From positions 1,142,463 to 1,206,462 of the forward strand of contig MNCI01015984.1 in NCBI GenBank assembly GCA_015680685.1: a DNA stretch of 64,000 bases, read 5' to 3'. Below are positions 46,805-58,857 of this stretch, in pieces. Under the pieces are notes generated by a model. It searched no databases, had not been told where the DNA came from, and saw nothing but the letters and a program-made list of their open reading frames with translations. The DNA is from Gnetum montanum (taxonomy: Eukaryota; Streptophyta; Gnetopsida; Gnetales; Gnetaceae). Each line of letters begins with the position of its first letter. The stretch's first letter is position 1. The translations under genes were made by a program, and so were the position numbers.

Positions 46805-47590
46805 TGTTGATGCCAACATCGCCCATGCTAAGCATGAGGCCATGATTAACAATAACATATACATTTATATCCTCTAGTAGATTCAAAAAATTATAGACAT
46901 AATAAAATTTTACGACCAATTACTAATTATAAACCACATGAAAATGTAAGAACCAAAATCTATCAGCAAGACAGAAAAAAAAAAAAAAACAATTCAAGGA
47001 ATAACATTAAAAGATTTTGATCACCAATGCATTAAGAGATTTTAATCCACTAGTGGTAGAAGGGGGCATTCATGGCAGCGGCGAGGAGCAGCCTATAAAG
47101 AGGGGGCAGCACCCAGCTCAAAGGGCAGGGGCCTTCCCTCTCTCACCAGCAGACATGAACAGGCAGGTCCCTCAGCCTCCCTCCCTTCTCTTGATAGGCA
47201 AACGACACCTGTGAATGGTAGACGGTGCACGGCAGGGTCAGCAGTAGCAAGTGGCCAGCGCGTTAGCGTGGCGACAGTGGTAGGTGACGTGCGGCAATTA
47301 CCAGCTACAGCGGCCGGTGGTAGGCGTGTCAGCACAGCAGCGGTCGGTAGCATGCTTGGCAACGTGCAGCATAAATATAACAGTCTCTGTCTCTAAAATG
47401 TCACGTGGACTGTTATATTCGATTTAAATTTTATCAATTTTTTAGTTTAATTTACTTTTTTTGAAATGTCACATAGTTTTTTAGTTGAGATTATTCTTAG
47501 GTTTTATATAGACATGGGAGGTACATTAAGTAATAGTCTCCATAAATGAGTTTTTCCAATGTTAATGTGTCCAAAATTTACGCATCAACA
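46805..47590 (+). mobile_element. 5' LTR of element I
   Basis: 786 bp with perfect 9-bp terminal inversion: TGTTGATGC at the left and GCATCAACA at the right end. The first part (46805-47040) is repeated at 52173-52392. A GC-rich block of about 300 bp (47060-47360) with TATAAAGAGG at about 47093 looks like the promoter/R region; its open frames on both strands are composition artefacts. TTTTTGGCACTAAAAGATGG follows as a possible but unassigned primer site. Confidence 0.88.
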
Positions 47591-48028
47591 CCTTTTTGGC
47601 ACTAAAAGATGGCTTGTTTTGTTTTTTGTTCCAAATCCTATTTTGTTCCTGTTTCAAAATTATTGTTTCCGTAATTTTATTTTCTTTTTCTTGTGCTCCC
47701 TATTGAAAACCTTTGTCTCCAAACCCTTTATTTTCTATTTTTTTTTGAAAAATTAATGTTTCCTATTTCTTGAAAATTGCTATTTTTATTACTAGAATCC
47801 TAAACCTTCTTTTCCTAGTTTTGATTTTGGTGGCCCTTACTTTAGTCCTGACTTTGGTAAGGTGGTTTTCATTAATTATTCAGCTCTCAAAAAGAATCAT
47901 TTACCTCTACCCCTAATCGACCAACTATCCATCATTTCACTTTAAGAAAACAACGAGCCTCACGTTTCCCAAGCTCAATCCCTAGAAGAACTCGAACTAT
48001 GATGACAACCAATTAATCCTCAGCTCCC
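47591..48028 (+). other. Leader of element I
   Basis: Non-coding T-rich sequence between LTR and gag; no feature beyond the possible primer site at its start. Confidence 0.5.
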
Positions 48029-49083
48029 TTGGTGAGCAACCCCTTTAACTTTACCAATTATCATGATATTTCGAAGTCACTACAAAACATAAATTCGTTT
48101 TTCGATCCCACAACCCTTATTAGTGATGCCCACCAACATATACAATGTTTTGAAACCTTACTCGGCATCCATAACATTGACCAAAACGACATAGCATGTA
48201 GAGTGTTTGTGATAACTTTTAGGAGTAAAGCCACCCAATGGTTTTTGATGCTCCTTAATGCCTCTATCAACTTGTGGCAAAAATTAAAAAAATAAGTTCA
48301 TGCTTCAGTTTAATAAGTTCACTAGCTCGACCTTAGCATCAAACAACTTCACAAGCTTAAAAAAACTACTTGGGAAAAATGTCTAGGATTACAACCTAAA
48401 ATTTCTCCATCAACTTGCTTATGTGCCAAGTGAGATGCATCCATATCCTGGTGGCATCCTCAATTTTTACTTATCCACTATTGATCCATTCTTTACCTAT
48501 GTCATGAAATCTAATCCCAACATAATAGAAATACAAGGAGCAATGCTTAAAGCTATCAACAGAACAAATTACCTTCATGAATATCATTTAAACCCAATTT
48601 GGAATGATGAGTGTTAGCAACCCTATGCAATGTAGTCCTCTACCAACTTTCTTAATCAACAATACTATGTTTTAAACTCCTCCTCCACTTCAACTAACTC
48701 AACCATCAAACAACCATTTTCAAAGTTTAACATCTTCTTCATTTCTACCATCTAATGCTAGTTTGAATGACGACCAATTGAAAGCCTTAATCCAATCCAT
48801 CATAAACCCAAACGAGATATCTAATCTTGTTGGACCTACAACTCAAATTCAAAATTAGATGACCTAGATATTAACTTCACTCCAAAAACTTTCCAATAAA
48901 GTAGTTGAATTAAAGCAAAATAACAACAAGGTTCCTATACAATCTAAAAAGCCAAGTACATCAATCAACAATGATTATTGCCATCTCCATAACACTAGGC
49001 AACATTCTAAGAAAACTTGTTCTCAATTTTTAGCATTATATGGTGACAATGCCCAGAGTCAACAAAATAGGAAAGCCTCAATT
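48029..49083 (+). pseudogene. Element I gag
   Basis: The first open piece (48029-48295) reads HIQCFETLLGIHNIDQND and FRSKATQWFLMLL, the classical gypsy gag pattern. A frameshift follows, then FNKFTSSTLASNN, a Pro/Asn-rich part and a knuckle-like CHLHNTRQHSKKTC at about 48978-49020. It differs clearly from the Gag of the A-H family, so I is a separate lineage. Confidence 0.82.
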
Positions 49084-50225
49084 ATGGTCTTGAACATACT
49101 CCATAAAACAGAAAATGAAGAAGTTCTTTCATTTGTACAAGTCATGGTAAGTGATCCCAACCCACATAACACTTGCTACTGTAGACTTAGTGACATTATG
49201 AACACCACACAACAAAAAATTAGGAATAATCCTTATACTCCAAATAGAAGAGCTCCTAGTCAAAATAACATAAATAATCAAACCAGGCCATCCCAAGCAA
49301 ATGCCTCACAACGACTAAACTCCCCTTCTATACCCAAAAGAACTTCACAAGAAGTTGAAGACAAACATAAGAATTATGATCTAGTTGAGAATTTGAAGAG
49401 AGTTAAGGCCAACATTTCAATGTATGATCTTATACATTTTAATGAAATGAAAGATGTGATTCAAAAGATAGTTCATACACTTGAAACAAATAAAGAAAAA
49501 TCCCCAACAACTGAAAGGCAAGTTCATTTTGCAGAAAGTCCTAATGCATTGTTAATACAAAACGTGAGCAACTCCATGTCGAACAAGAAAGATCAACCTC
49601 CTTTCTTGAAACTTTGGTTATTTTAGGAAAGAATGTTCATAATTGTTTAATGGATTCTGGAGCAACCAATAGTGTCATGTAACTTGAGGTATGTAAAACA
49701 TTAGGAGCACAAATGCAACCACAAGCAAGAAGTGTGATACAATTTGATGGATCTAATGTACCTGTGGTAGGGTTATTAAAGGGAGTAAAGATACAACTTA
49801 AACAATATCCTACTTTTACATGCTATATGGATATTTTAGTAGTTGATATGTCATCCACTTATGGTGTGCTTTTATTTAGGATTTTTGAAGCCAAGTTTGG
49901 GGGCTTCTTTAGGTCAGATTTCTCAGAATTATTAATTCCTATGAAAGGAAAATCTGAATACATGGTCATACCAAGAAAGCCTTTTTATAAACAAGTAGTA
50001 ACAACTTTTGATCAACAAAATCAATCTATGGAAAATCAAAATAGTAATTTTTATATTGGAGTTATTGAAATTGGGCTTGGCGAACATGTTATAAATGATC
50101 ATGAGAGTGAAATATCAGAAATAAATCCTTTTGCTTCTAGTAAATGTGAAGAAATCTACGAAGATAGTTTGTCATACCATCAGCATGATAAAAAACGTTT
50201 CTTTTGGGTGACTCGCCATCTTTAG
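49084..50225 (+). pseudogene. Element I protease region
   Basis: Open segment 49084-49626, then NCLMDSGATNSVM (about 49640-49680), the retropepsin active site with DSG preserved, one stop, and the open segment 49713-50225 reading YMDILVVDMSSTYGVLLFR, which corresponds to the second half of the protease and its linker to RT. Confidence 0.85.
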
Positions 50226-50521
50226 GGAAGGACAAAGATATAAATGAGATCCCAATCATTAAAACATTAGAAGGTGTGCCAAATTTTGACAACATATCCA
50301 TTGAACATATTCCTAAAGAAGCTGTACTCGATGACTTACAAGAACTTAGACCTATTAGACCTAAGATTAAAACTTGGATGAAAGAAGAGCTTGATGAACT
50401 TTTAGTATATAAAATTATTCATCTTATGAAACATTCAAGTTGGACATCAAATTTAGTGCCTAATAGAAAACAAACAAGTGAATTACAATTATGTCTTGAT
50501 TTTTGTAATCTTAATCATTGA
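50204..50521 (+). pseudogene. Element I RT N-terminal stub
   Basis: The frame reads WMKEELDELLVYKIIHLMKH, SSWTSNLVPNRK and LQLCLDFCNLNH, the beginning of a gypsy RT (block 1 and the CxDFRxLN block), where it stops. The catalytic YxDD block, RNase H and the integrase core are absent. Confidence 0.85.
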
Positions 50522-50770
50522 CAAATTGTTAAAAGATTGTTTGATAAGAAACATGCAAGTAAAGTCTTTAAAATAGAAGATATAGTTGTAAAAAGAGATA
50601 GAGCATCTAGTTAAACAGATCCTCAAATTAAGTTCTCTCCTATGTGGTTAGGTTTATTCTAAATTAAAATGTCATTGGCCCTAATGTGTACAAAATTGCT
50701 GGTTTACAAGGATAAAAGTTACATAGAAATTTTAATACATTTCATCTAAAGCATTTCTACTTAAGTGCCA
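50522..50770 (+). pseudogene. Element I integrase C-terminal stub
   Basis: Directly after the RT stub: RLFDKKHASKVFKIEDIVVK and a WLGLF-like piece, the integrase C-terminal domain (FDKK..PR.F..GDLVL, WLGPF). RT stub and integrase tail are thus joined by a large internal deletion at about 50520. Confidence 0.78.
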
Positions 50771-51656
50771 CACGTAGACACCTGATAGATCCTTAGTTGC
50801 ATGCTTTCTTCCCCTTCACCATGCATTTCATTTGTATATAGTTGTATTTGCATGTTTTCTTTATATTTCCATCATCTCATTCTTAGCATAATGGCTTTGA
50901 TTTGATTTATGCTTTTCATATGATTTTAGTAATCATTATGATCATTTAAGTTACTAGGCATTGGATCATCATAACACCATTGGAAAATAATTCAAGTATA
51001 ATGCTTTATATGATATATCCTATTACTATAATCTCCTTCACATGACATATTTCAATAATGCTATGATTCTTCCCAATCTATTTCAAGGTTTTAGTTTTAT
51101 TAGTTATGTTGGATTATAGAGGATGGGATTTATGCTAACCTATCATGTAATTATCATGATCATGTGAGTGTAGGATATGTGATGTTGGAAAGTGGTTAGC
51201 CACAATCACTAGGTGACCTTGGAAAATGCCATTTTCCCTCTCATAAGCCCCAGCCCTCAAGTGTGATGATCAATGGCTATCTTGTCAGAAATAGGGTGAA
51301 ATGTGTTCATCTCCATTTGAGAACCTTTAACCACCTAGGAGACCTGCTATGATGCCATCTAGAGTGTAATTAAAAGGCACACACACAAGGGTTGAACTAC
51401 ACCATGGGCAAAGTTCCAAAAGGACCATGTTCTTTGGTAGTGTAGCTAATTAGCCAGACTTGTGTTGGAATTCCTACCTTAAGAATGAAGTGCATCATGA
51501 GCAAAGTTTCCTAAAGAGAGAGAGAGAGAGAGAGACAAAAGAAAAGAATGGGGATAATGTTCATTGGCAGTGTTATAAGTTCTTGAGTATGATGGGGTTT
51601 GGCAGCAATCCTCACCCTAACCTCCATTCCCCTTTTAAACTGATTGTCCCAAAATT

Positions 51657-51694
<38 letters not shown>

Positions 51695-52172
51695 AGCAAA
51701 TAATCCCTTTTCACCCATTCCCTTTCTGAATATCAAAAAAAAAAAAGAAGTCCTAAGGAAAAATCCAAAAGTTGTAGTTAGCTATGATTTTACATAAGTT
51801 TGTTCTTTTCATTAAGTTTGGCATAAGTCTCATGCTCAAAGTAGTCCACATACCTTTTACTTTTACCTTGTGAGAAGATTGAGAATAATATATATATATA
51901 TGTATGTATGTAAAGTTATGATTTATAAAAAGTATATGTTTTGATCTTAATTAAATAAGATGGTGCAACAAGGATGGCCTATGTTTAGTTCTCTCTTAAT
52001 TATATGGTTATTTTAATCATGTTTAGATCAGTATAGTATAGTTTGCTTTCAAGTTTTAATGTGCCTATGTTTTATGATTTTTTCAATCCTCTACCTTTTG
52101 CATCTTTTCTTAAAATTTCTATTGTTTTACTATTCCTTGCACTTGCATGCAATTTCTAGTTTGGGGGCTAAG
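50771..52172 (+). mobile_element. Element I 3' non-coding region with polypurine tract
   Basis: No gene. Two (GA)n microsatellites (about 51514-51535 and 51659-51690) about 110 bp apart; a (TA)n(TG)n run near 51890. It ends in TTTGGGGGCTAAG (52160-52172), the polypurine tract, directly before the 3' LTR. Apparent frames through the (GA)n runs are artefacts. Confidence 0.8.
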
Positions 52173-52425
52173 TGTTGATGCCAACATTGTCTATGCTATA
52201 GATAGGGCCATGATTAACAATAGCTTATACATTTATATTGTCCAATAGATTCAAAAAATTATAGACATAATAAAATTTAAGACCAATTACTAATTATAAA
52301 TAACATGAAAATGTAAGAACCAAAATATATCATTAAAAAAATAATTCAATGATTAATGTTAAAAGATTTTGATTGCCACCACATTAAGAGATCACGAACA
52401 ACACCTGGGTGCCTAGATTAATACC
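52173..52425 (+). mobile_element. 3' LTR of element I, truncated by element F
   Basis: It starts TGTTGATGCCAACATTG and matches 46805-47040 to about 52392; the last 33 bp before element F do not match the 5' LTR. The rest of the LTR must lie beyond element F, outside the window. Confidence 0.85.
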
Positions 52426-53317
52426 TGATGAAGTGTCATTTAGTCAATGCGTTGATTAGGCTGCATATACGGGGCTGCGTATACGCGGTCGCGTAGACAC
52501 TGGCCTGTCGACGTAGCCTCCTTGCATCGACGTGGCCCTGTTTACATAGCCACCTATCTCAGCCTATAAATAAGAGGGCCTTTTGCCTCATTTAGGCATT
52601 TTTTGAGTAATTGTAGCAAAGCTCTTGAAGTTTGTTCCCGTAGGAGATAGAATATTTTCCAAGTGATCGGCTCTTTATTCGAACGTTGATGTATCTGAGC
52701 CCATTGGCGTGATGGCAATAAAGATGAACTATTCAAGCATTCCTTGCAGCATTTGGACTTAGTTATTTTATGCATTCAATAGTTTAATATGTTTATGCTT
52801 TATTAGTTACACATTAATTACTTGAGCTTTTGTTATTATAATTTCAATCGCTATTGTTCATTCATAGTTCGTTAAGGCCATAAGTACGACCATCTCGAAT
52901 GTAACCCAAACACTTGGTAAGCCTAGTGACACTTAATGTATGGTAACCCAGAAGTGTTAGGAGATGCTCAGAACATGCTCGGAAGATGGGACTGGATACT
53001 TATGCTAGGAATAGTTAGAATATAGACTAGGATAATTAGAGATTAGATAATATTTTATTCCTTACTTTCCATACCTCAATTAGCTACTGAAAAGATAATT
53101 AAAAAGATATAAAAGTCATTAGCCTTAGTCTCACTTAACCATCGTAAACAGAACCTCACAAGTGAGATTAGGATGACAACAACCATTCTAACCCAAGGTT
53201 TCACTGGTTAGAGGTTTGGTGTATGTTAAGTGCTTACAGTCTGCGGATTTCGAGCGAGTCGTGCGTGAACCCTCGTGATTCGTATGGTTGGACGTAGGGA
53301 TACCTAGTCGCTCATCA
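52426..53317 (+). mobile_element. 5' LTR of element F
   Basis: 892 bp, TGATGAAGTGTC ... GCTCATCA. The U3 palindromes have a GTATAC core (CTGCGTATACGCGG) instead of GATATC. TATA box at 52565-52572. The R/U5 part aligns with the A-H family, so this is a diverged subfamily. Confidence 0.88.
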
Positions 53318-53336
53318 TAGGCGTTGTTGCCAGGGA
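53318..53336 (+). promoter_or_regulatory. Primer-binding site of element F (degenerate tRNA-Asp type)
   Basis: TAGGCGTTGTTGCCAGGGA, recognisable as a mutated TGGCGCCGTTGCCGGGGA. Confidence 0.7.
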
Positions 53337-53483
53337 TTGTTAGTCTTACATGCGTCATCTAACCTTAGTGAAATTATCATTCAAGTCATTGGAACGGACC
53401 TAGGGTAGAAGTATTTATGCACGCTAGGTGAATTTAAGTAAATAGTAAGGTACACTGATTACATGGACCATTTAACATCCAAC

Positions 53484-55382
53484 ATGTCTTCTCACAGGAG
53501 AGAGGTATTTGAACCATCGGTGCTGCAAGAATGTCAGGTGGTGTACAAACATCTCGATGAATATGTCCTTGATTTCAAATTCATCCTACATCAGGATGAG
53601 CATCTCTGATGGCAGGACATGAAGGGTGGCATCGTGCTATTGCCTGACTAAGTAGCTCCTGCGATGCTATATCATAATCTGGGCAGATTGGGTATCCAGG
53701 ACCAGGTGGCGGAGTATGTCATGGAGGACCATGACTACCGGGACTATCGTCCCATGGAGGCTCAACAGACAAGAGACCAGTAGTAGGCAGAGAGATATGA
53801 ACAGTAAAAGGAAAAATAATTTAGCAACCCCTTATTCTTGCAAGGGCCGCAAGACGATGGGGATCCCATCTTTCATGATACCCATTCAACCAAACTTCCC
53901 CTAGGCTAGCAGTTCATCCAGTCAATCATTCAGAAAAAACCTCCAAGTGACCACAATCCTCAAGGGGATGGAGGGTCACGCAGTAAGGCTAGGCTGGATG
54001 ACCGAGGTCGTCATCAGGTTAGATGGGGAGATTGATGCCGAAACGGTGGCGATGCCTCTCCTTCTTCTCCGTCCTCCCACTCTCCTACGCCTTCATCCAA
54101 CTCAGGCTCTGAGTGTAACAGGGGAAGGATAGAGCGAAAGGATGGTGGTAAACAGGTTCAGAAGGGGCAACATGAGGAAGCACACGACCAATCATGTGAT
54201 GCTTGCTAGCATGAAAGAAGGGATAGCTAGAATCATCACAGATGTCATGGTCCCCAACAAGACTATGATTTGGACGAGCCGTTGTTAGCTACTCGGAGCA
54301 TGCTCCAGATCGCAGAGGCAGTTCACATTCCAAGTAGGCACATGAAGGATAGTCGGATCAAGCATGTTAATATGAATAACATCCCCAAATTTGAAGGCGG
54401 ATACAATTGTGATCCGCAAACCCACCTGCAGGCGTTCCATGATGCTTGCACCCTGCAAAACATTGATAATGATTGGCAATAGTTGAAGCTGTTCCCTCGT
54501 ATACTCATCAAAGAGGCTGAAAGTTGGTATTGGTCCTTGGAGCCAGAATCAATCAGAAGATGGAGTACAATGCTTAAAATTTTCAACGACAAATATCAAA
54601 TGTACTGTAGAGTGGTGAATCTGAGATGGTAGATCCAAGGTTGGAAATAAGGGAATCATGAACCCTTGGATGCTACCATGAGCAGGTACTACTCACTGTT
54701 GCATCGGTGCCCTGGTCATGGTTACTCTCAACAGGTACAACTTTGCCACATCATTGATGGGCTCCATTTTGAAACATGAAAGACCCTTGGCGTGTACGCC
54801 AAGGAACGACTGTTGGAGCTAAGGGCCCATCAGTTGCAGTGCCTCATTGAGTAGGTGGAAAAGGAAGAAGGAGAACTTAGGAAAAAGGAGAGTGCAAAAA
54901 AATTCAATCGGGACCCTTCCCTTAGAAAGAGGAAGGTCCAATTTTGTGATGAGGAGGATGAGTCACCACTGGAAGCAGTGGTGAATATGAAGACTTTGCC
55001 GTTACAAAAGTTTGCATTTGAAATATTGGCAAAGGTGGACAAGATGTGGGACTCTTTGGATGAGAAATTCCAAAGCGTACTGAAAATTGCAAAAGAGTCC
55101 AAAGAACAAGATAGTGACCATGATCGGCGTAGGAAAAATGGAGCTGAATGTGCCCAACATAAGGGTAAGGGAAAAGTTGCTATAGCAGAGCAAGTTGTAG
55201 ACTCTGACACTGAGGAGGATGACGAATGTGGCATATTCCAATATGAACATCCTAAGAGATGTTGTCCTATGGTGTCACACCTTCAAGAGTCTGGGGTATA
55301 TGCCTTGAATCCTCGTTTGGCGCAACGGCAGACACCCCAAAGGTTGCCTTATTCACAAGGAAATTCCAGGCGGTTCCACTAG
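53484..55382 (+). pseudogene. Element F gag
   Basis: MSSHRREVFEPSVLQECQVV opens the frame; HLDEYVLDFKFILHQDEHL follows, then a TGA (for TGG). The Ser/Pro-rich part is frameshifted. The core (54270-54840) reads RIKHVNMNNIPKFEGGYN and EAESWYWSLEPESIRRWSTM. The C-terminal part 54855-55382 is open and ends with knuckle-like CGIFQYEHPKRCC and SHLQESGVYALNPRL. Several stops. Confidence 0.87.
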
Positions 55383-56250
55383 TAGTAGCAAGGATATTAT
55401 CCAAGTGGAACGCCCCTGCAACCGTATAAATACTTCCAACAGTGGCAGCAACCACAAGCATGGGGGATGCCACCTCCAAGGTAGTAGTACCCTTACAAAT
55501 AGTCAAATCCTTATGGGTACTATGTTCAACAATCGGTCTCTCCAAGAGACTCTTCCAATCGTGCGGCCTTTCCTAGTTATTACCACCCCCTTGAATACTT
55601 TTGACATCCATCTCTATCACCCAAGGGGACAAACCCACATCTCTTCTACCCTCTATCACCTTCTCCTGCCACTCCTCCACACCATCCCGCTCAGTTGCCA
55701 TCTACTCCATCAATGTAGGGAGAAATACCGCCACGTCCACAACAACGAAATGCTACGAGGGCTATTAACTTACAACTAGCACCTCGGCTGAGTGGACCGA
55801 AACCCAAGCCATGCAAACATCTTTTTTTTTGGCCTAATAATCTCAACACACCCTCACCTATGCCTATTGCCAGTGCCTCTAAACCTAACAATGCCTCTAC
55901 CATCATACCACCCGAGCAGTCATCCATTTTGCCACACTCCAACGTCTAGACGATCATGCTCACACATGCCATGATCGATTGGATCAAAGCAAGTTCTCTT
56001 CCCTGGAAATTGATAGATCCGGGAAGCCCCCTCATCTATCTTTAGGTGGTAGGGAATGAGCCATGCAAAGCTCTTCTGGACTCGGGGTCAGGGGTCAATT
56101 TGATCTCTCATGATATGTACAAGAACTAGAACTTGCCCCCACTAAAGAAGAACAACATCTGGCTCAAGTTAGCAGATTAGTCCATCATCGTTCCCTTGGG
56201 TTTGTTGGAGGACAATGTGACCACCATTTGTGGGTGGTCCTATCCTATTG
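55383..56250 (+). pseudogene. Element F protease region
   Basis: Pro-rich linker, then CKALLDSGSGVNLIS with DSG at 56079-56087 and LPPLKKNNIW, VPLGLLEDNVTTICGWSYP. Several nonsense codons. At 56250 the reading passes from the protease directly into the integrase C-terminus. Confidence 0.87.
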
Positions 56251-56550
56251 AACGACTGATCAATTTAAGTGTGCTAGATGAGAACCAACTAGTGGTCCTA
56301 TTTTCTAATGAAATCCACAAGGCTTATAACAAGAAACGACATGATCTTAGGATTTAGAAGGTCACATTTAGATGTGGAGACAAGGTATTGTATTGGAACC
56401 CCTCACATGTATCCCAACCGAAAAAGTTTCAGACACTATGGGAGGGACCTTATATTGTCTCTAAAACCTTTCCATCCAAGGCCTTGCTCATCCACAAACT
56501 TGGGGACCCCACCAGAACACAGTTAGTCAACCGCCAATAACTCAAACCTT
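56251..56550 (+). pseudogene. Element F integrase C-terminal domain
   Basis: It reads RLINLSVLDENQLVVLFSNE, then KVTFRCGDKVLYWNPSHVSQ and LWEGPYIVSKTFPSKALLIH, the GPY/F chromatin-contact module. It matches D at 31645-31930. Everything between protease residue GWSYP and this domain is deleted. Confidence 0.88.
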
Positions 56551-58421
56551 TCCGTGAGCTCCACACAACTAGTGCCACCACCTCGTCATCAACCGGTCAT
56601 CCACATTCCATTTTTCATGTCTCCACCTTTCCACCTAGTTGTGGGGGAGATCGTCATCCATGCTAATCCACTTCCCTACACCCCTCACCATTTTTATCAT
56701 TTTTTGTTTTACACTTTTTTGTTTTCCACTTCTTTATTTTTCACTTTTTTGTTTTACACTTTTTTGTTTTACACTTCTTTTTTTTCCAATTTTTTGTTTT
56801 ACACTTTTTTGTTTTACACTTCTTTGTTTTACACTTTTTTGTTTTAGAATTTTTTGTTTTCCACTTCTTTGTTTTCCACTTTTTTGTTTTACACTTATTG
56901 TTTTACACTTTTTTGTCTTTCACCATCGTTCATACATTTGCACATTCTTTGAACATCTTTTCATTTTCTTTAATTATTTTTCATTTTTTGTATTTGTCCA
57001 TGTTTTCGCGTAATTGCTAAGACATCGTTGTATTGTCTTCAGATGTCTGGCATGATCGATTTTTGTTACGATGGGTACTGTAATAGTCTTTCTCATTATC
57101 TAGCTCCCACCATTGCATGGTTGTCTTTGGATTTTATGTTATTTTCACTTCATAAACTCGGCAGTGAGTCCACGTCATTCATCCTTTCCCCATTCCATGG
57201 TTTTTCTTCTATTGTGAACATGCAACCCCTTCATTTCAAAAAAATATTTTAATTAATGTGTGACTTGTGTAGTTCCCAGACTGAGGGATGATCCACTGGT
57301 TGAATTGGATGTCACTTCAAGGGGAATGCTTTTTTCGTCGTTCTGTTTTATTCCCTAGGTTGCTAGTGTGCCCTTACAGATTTACTTCCACTCCAAGTCT
57401 CTCTCCACGGAAGCTTCTGGGAAGTTTGACCCTGCATGGTGTGGTCCTCACTGAAAAAATTCAAAAATTCAAAAAAAAAAAAAACAGCAACAACAAAAAA
57501 AATAAAAAAACAAATCAAATGAGTATTCAAAGCACACCCCTTGGTCGGATGCATGCAAACATGCATGGGTCTTTGCATGGTGTGGTTTCCCCGACAAAAG
57601 AAAAAAAATAAAAAAAATATATCACTGTGTGGGAATTCAAAGCACACCCCTTAGACTGCCTCTAACGGGCCACCGTACTAGTTATGGGACTTCCTTGGTC
57701 CCCTTCAACGTCATCCTATTTCACTTCCTTCCTCTCAAAGTTGTTGGAGTGGTGGTTCTCTGTGGGATCATTCTTGCTTCCTTAGGGGATGACCAGGACT
57801 TTGTCTATTGCTACGATGTCATTGACTGTGGATGGTTTTGGGTCTGACCTCAGGAAAGGTTCTACTGGGTCACTTAACCACGATTGCACACAGGGTTTCA
57901 TGTGACTGACACTCAGAATTTCTATTCTCTCCTCTCCCTCTATTCCCACTTCTCTTCGTCCTCACCTCACTACCCTTTTTATGTTTTGTGTGTTCGTCAT
58001 GTTTTCTGTAGGCTTCTCATGTCTTGGCGGGTTCTCTTGGTTTGGAGTCTTAACTGGCCAACACCAATTTTTGGCACCCAGGCCCATGGACCCTGGTGTT
58101 GAGGGTATGCAGGGGCTACAAAGGCTATTGCCTGCTATGGGGAGGATCCACCTGCATATTCTTGGTTCCGCTTGTTAAGCCTCCCATCCTTTGGATTTCT
58201 TCGTTGATTGTTTTTAGTGTCCCATTGTTCGTTTTCTTCCTTGTGGAGTTCTTTTTAAGTCCTATTTTCCGATTTTGTTTCTTTTTCGCACTCCCTTCCC
58301 TTCCTCATGTCCTCAGCCATGACTGGGCCTTTCATGCACTTCAACCGCCTCAATTTGATTTTTCAAATTTCTCATTTCGGGTGTTTTATGGGTTGGTCAA
58401 CGTTGGTCCATGGGTGAACAG
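56551..58421 (+). mobile_element. Element F 3' internal region, first part
   Basis: It holds a PPT-like CTAGTTGTGGGGG (56635-56647), a long T-rich minisatellite (56690-56930), and the A-rich cassette in two tandem copies (about 57433-57570 and 57571-57660), each with GCATGGTGTGGT and TTCAAAGCACACCCCTT. From about 58290 a segment of some 310 bp is present that elements A, B, D and E lack. No coding gene. Confidence 0.75.
56690..56930. repeat. 17-bp T-rich minisatellite of element F
   Basis: About 14 tandem units of TTTTTTGTTTTACACTT type, period about 17 bp, with CCACTTC variants. All three forward frames are open through much of the array because the unit lacks stops; the Phe/Cys-rich translations are meaningless. 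Confidence 0.92.
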
Positions 58422-58505
58422 TGATGCGTATATGGGGCCCCGTATACGTAGTGCCTGCGTATACGCGGCCCCGTCGACACAGCGTCCAACCCCTATATAT
58501 ACACC
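58422..58505 (+). promoter_or_regulatory. Internal U3-like promoter module in element F
   Basis: It starts TGATGCG like an LTR and contains GGCCCCGTATACG, TGCGTATACGCGGCC and CCGTCGACAC, aligned with the U3 of the element's own 5' LTR (52455-52510), then TATATATAC at about 58494. No R/U5 sequence follows. Either a second promoter for ORF2 or the 5' scrap of an inserted LTR. Confidence 0.55.
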
Positions 58506-58646
58506 TGCTACGCTTTGTATTTTCATCATTTGGAGTTCAAATTGAGGGGAGGTTTTGCCATTTTTTCTGCCTAATGCTTTCCAATGCACCTACATTCCAT
58601 CGTGTATCTGCATCAACCTATCCTTGCCCTTTTTATGCAACCGGAG

Positions 58647-58857
58647 GTATGCTCTCAGTCATGGGGGGGTGGTGCCTTTGTGTAATTAATTAATTTGTTA
58701 ATTACGATAACTTTGGTCCTAACCCCTAAATTAATGCTTCGAGAGACTTAATAGTGTGCCTGTGCCAATAACATAACTTGGTCGAACTGAGAAAGTATAT
58801 ACGGACCATCTTAAGCTACTTATGAACAGTCTAACAGTCGGTTATGTTTGATTGTAG
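58647..58857 (+). other. Intron-like segment before ORF2 of element F
   Basis: CCGGAG/GTATGC at the donor and TTGATTGTAG/ATG at the acceptor, 211 bp, AT-rich. Elements A, B, D and E have a segment of about 200 bp at the same place, with weaker GTTTGC or mutated donors. Splicing would place the ORF2 start codon directly after the junction. Confidence 0.6.

Noticed and set aside
47017-47396. GC-rich overlapping frames on both strands, possibly a host gene
   Set aside because: They lie inside the LTR of element I around its TATA box; both strands are open because of base composition, and no domain is visible.
51460-51729. Frames with Arg-Glu or Ser-Leu repeats
   Set aside because: They run through (GA)n/(CT)n microsatellites in the 3' region of element I; no coding signal outside the repeats.
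56554-57013. Phe/Cys/Leu-rich frames that look like membrane proteins
   Set aside because: They are translations of the T-rich minisatellite in element F and are open in more than one frame.
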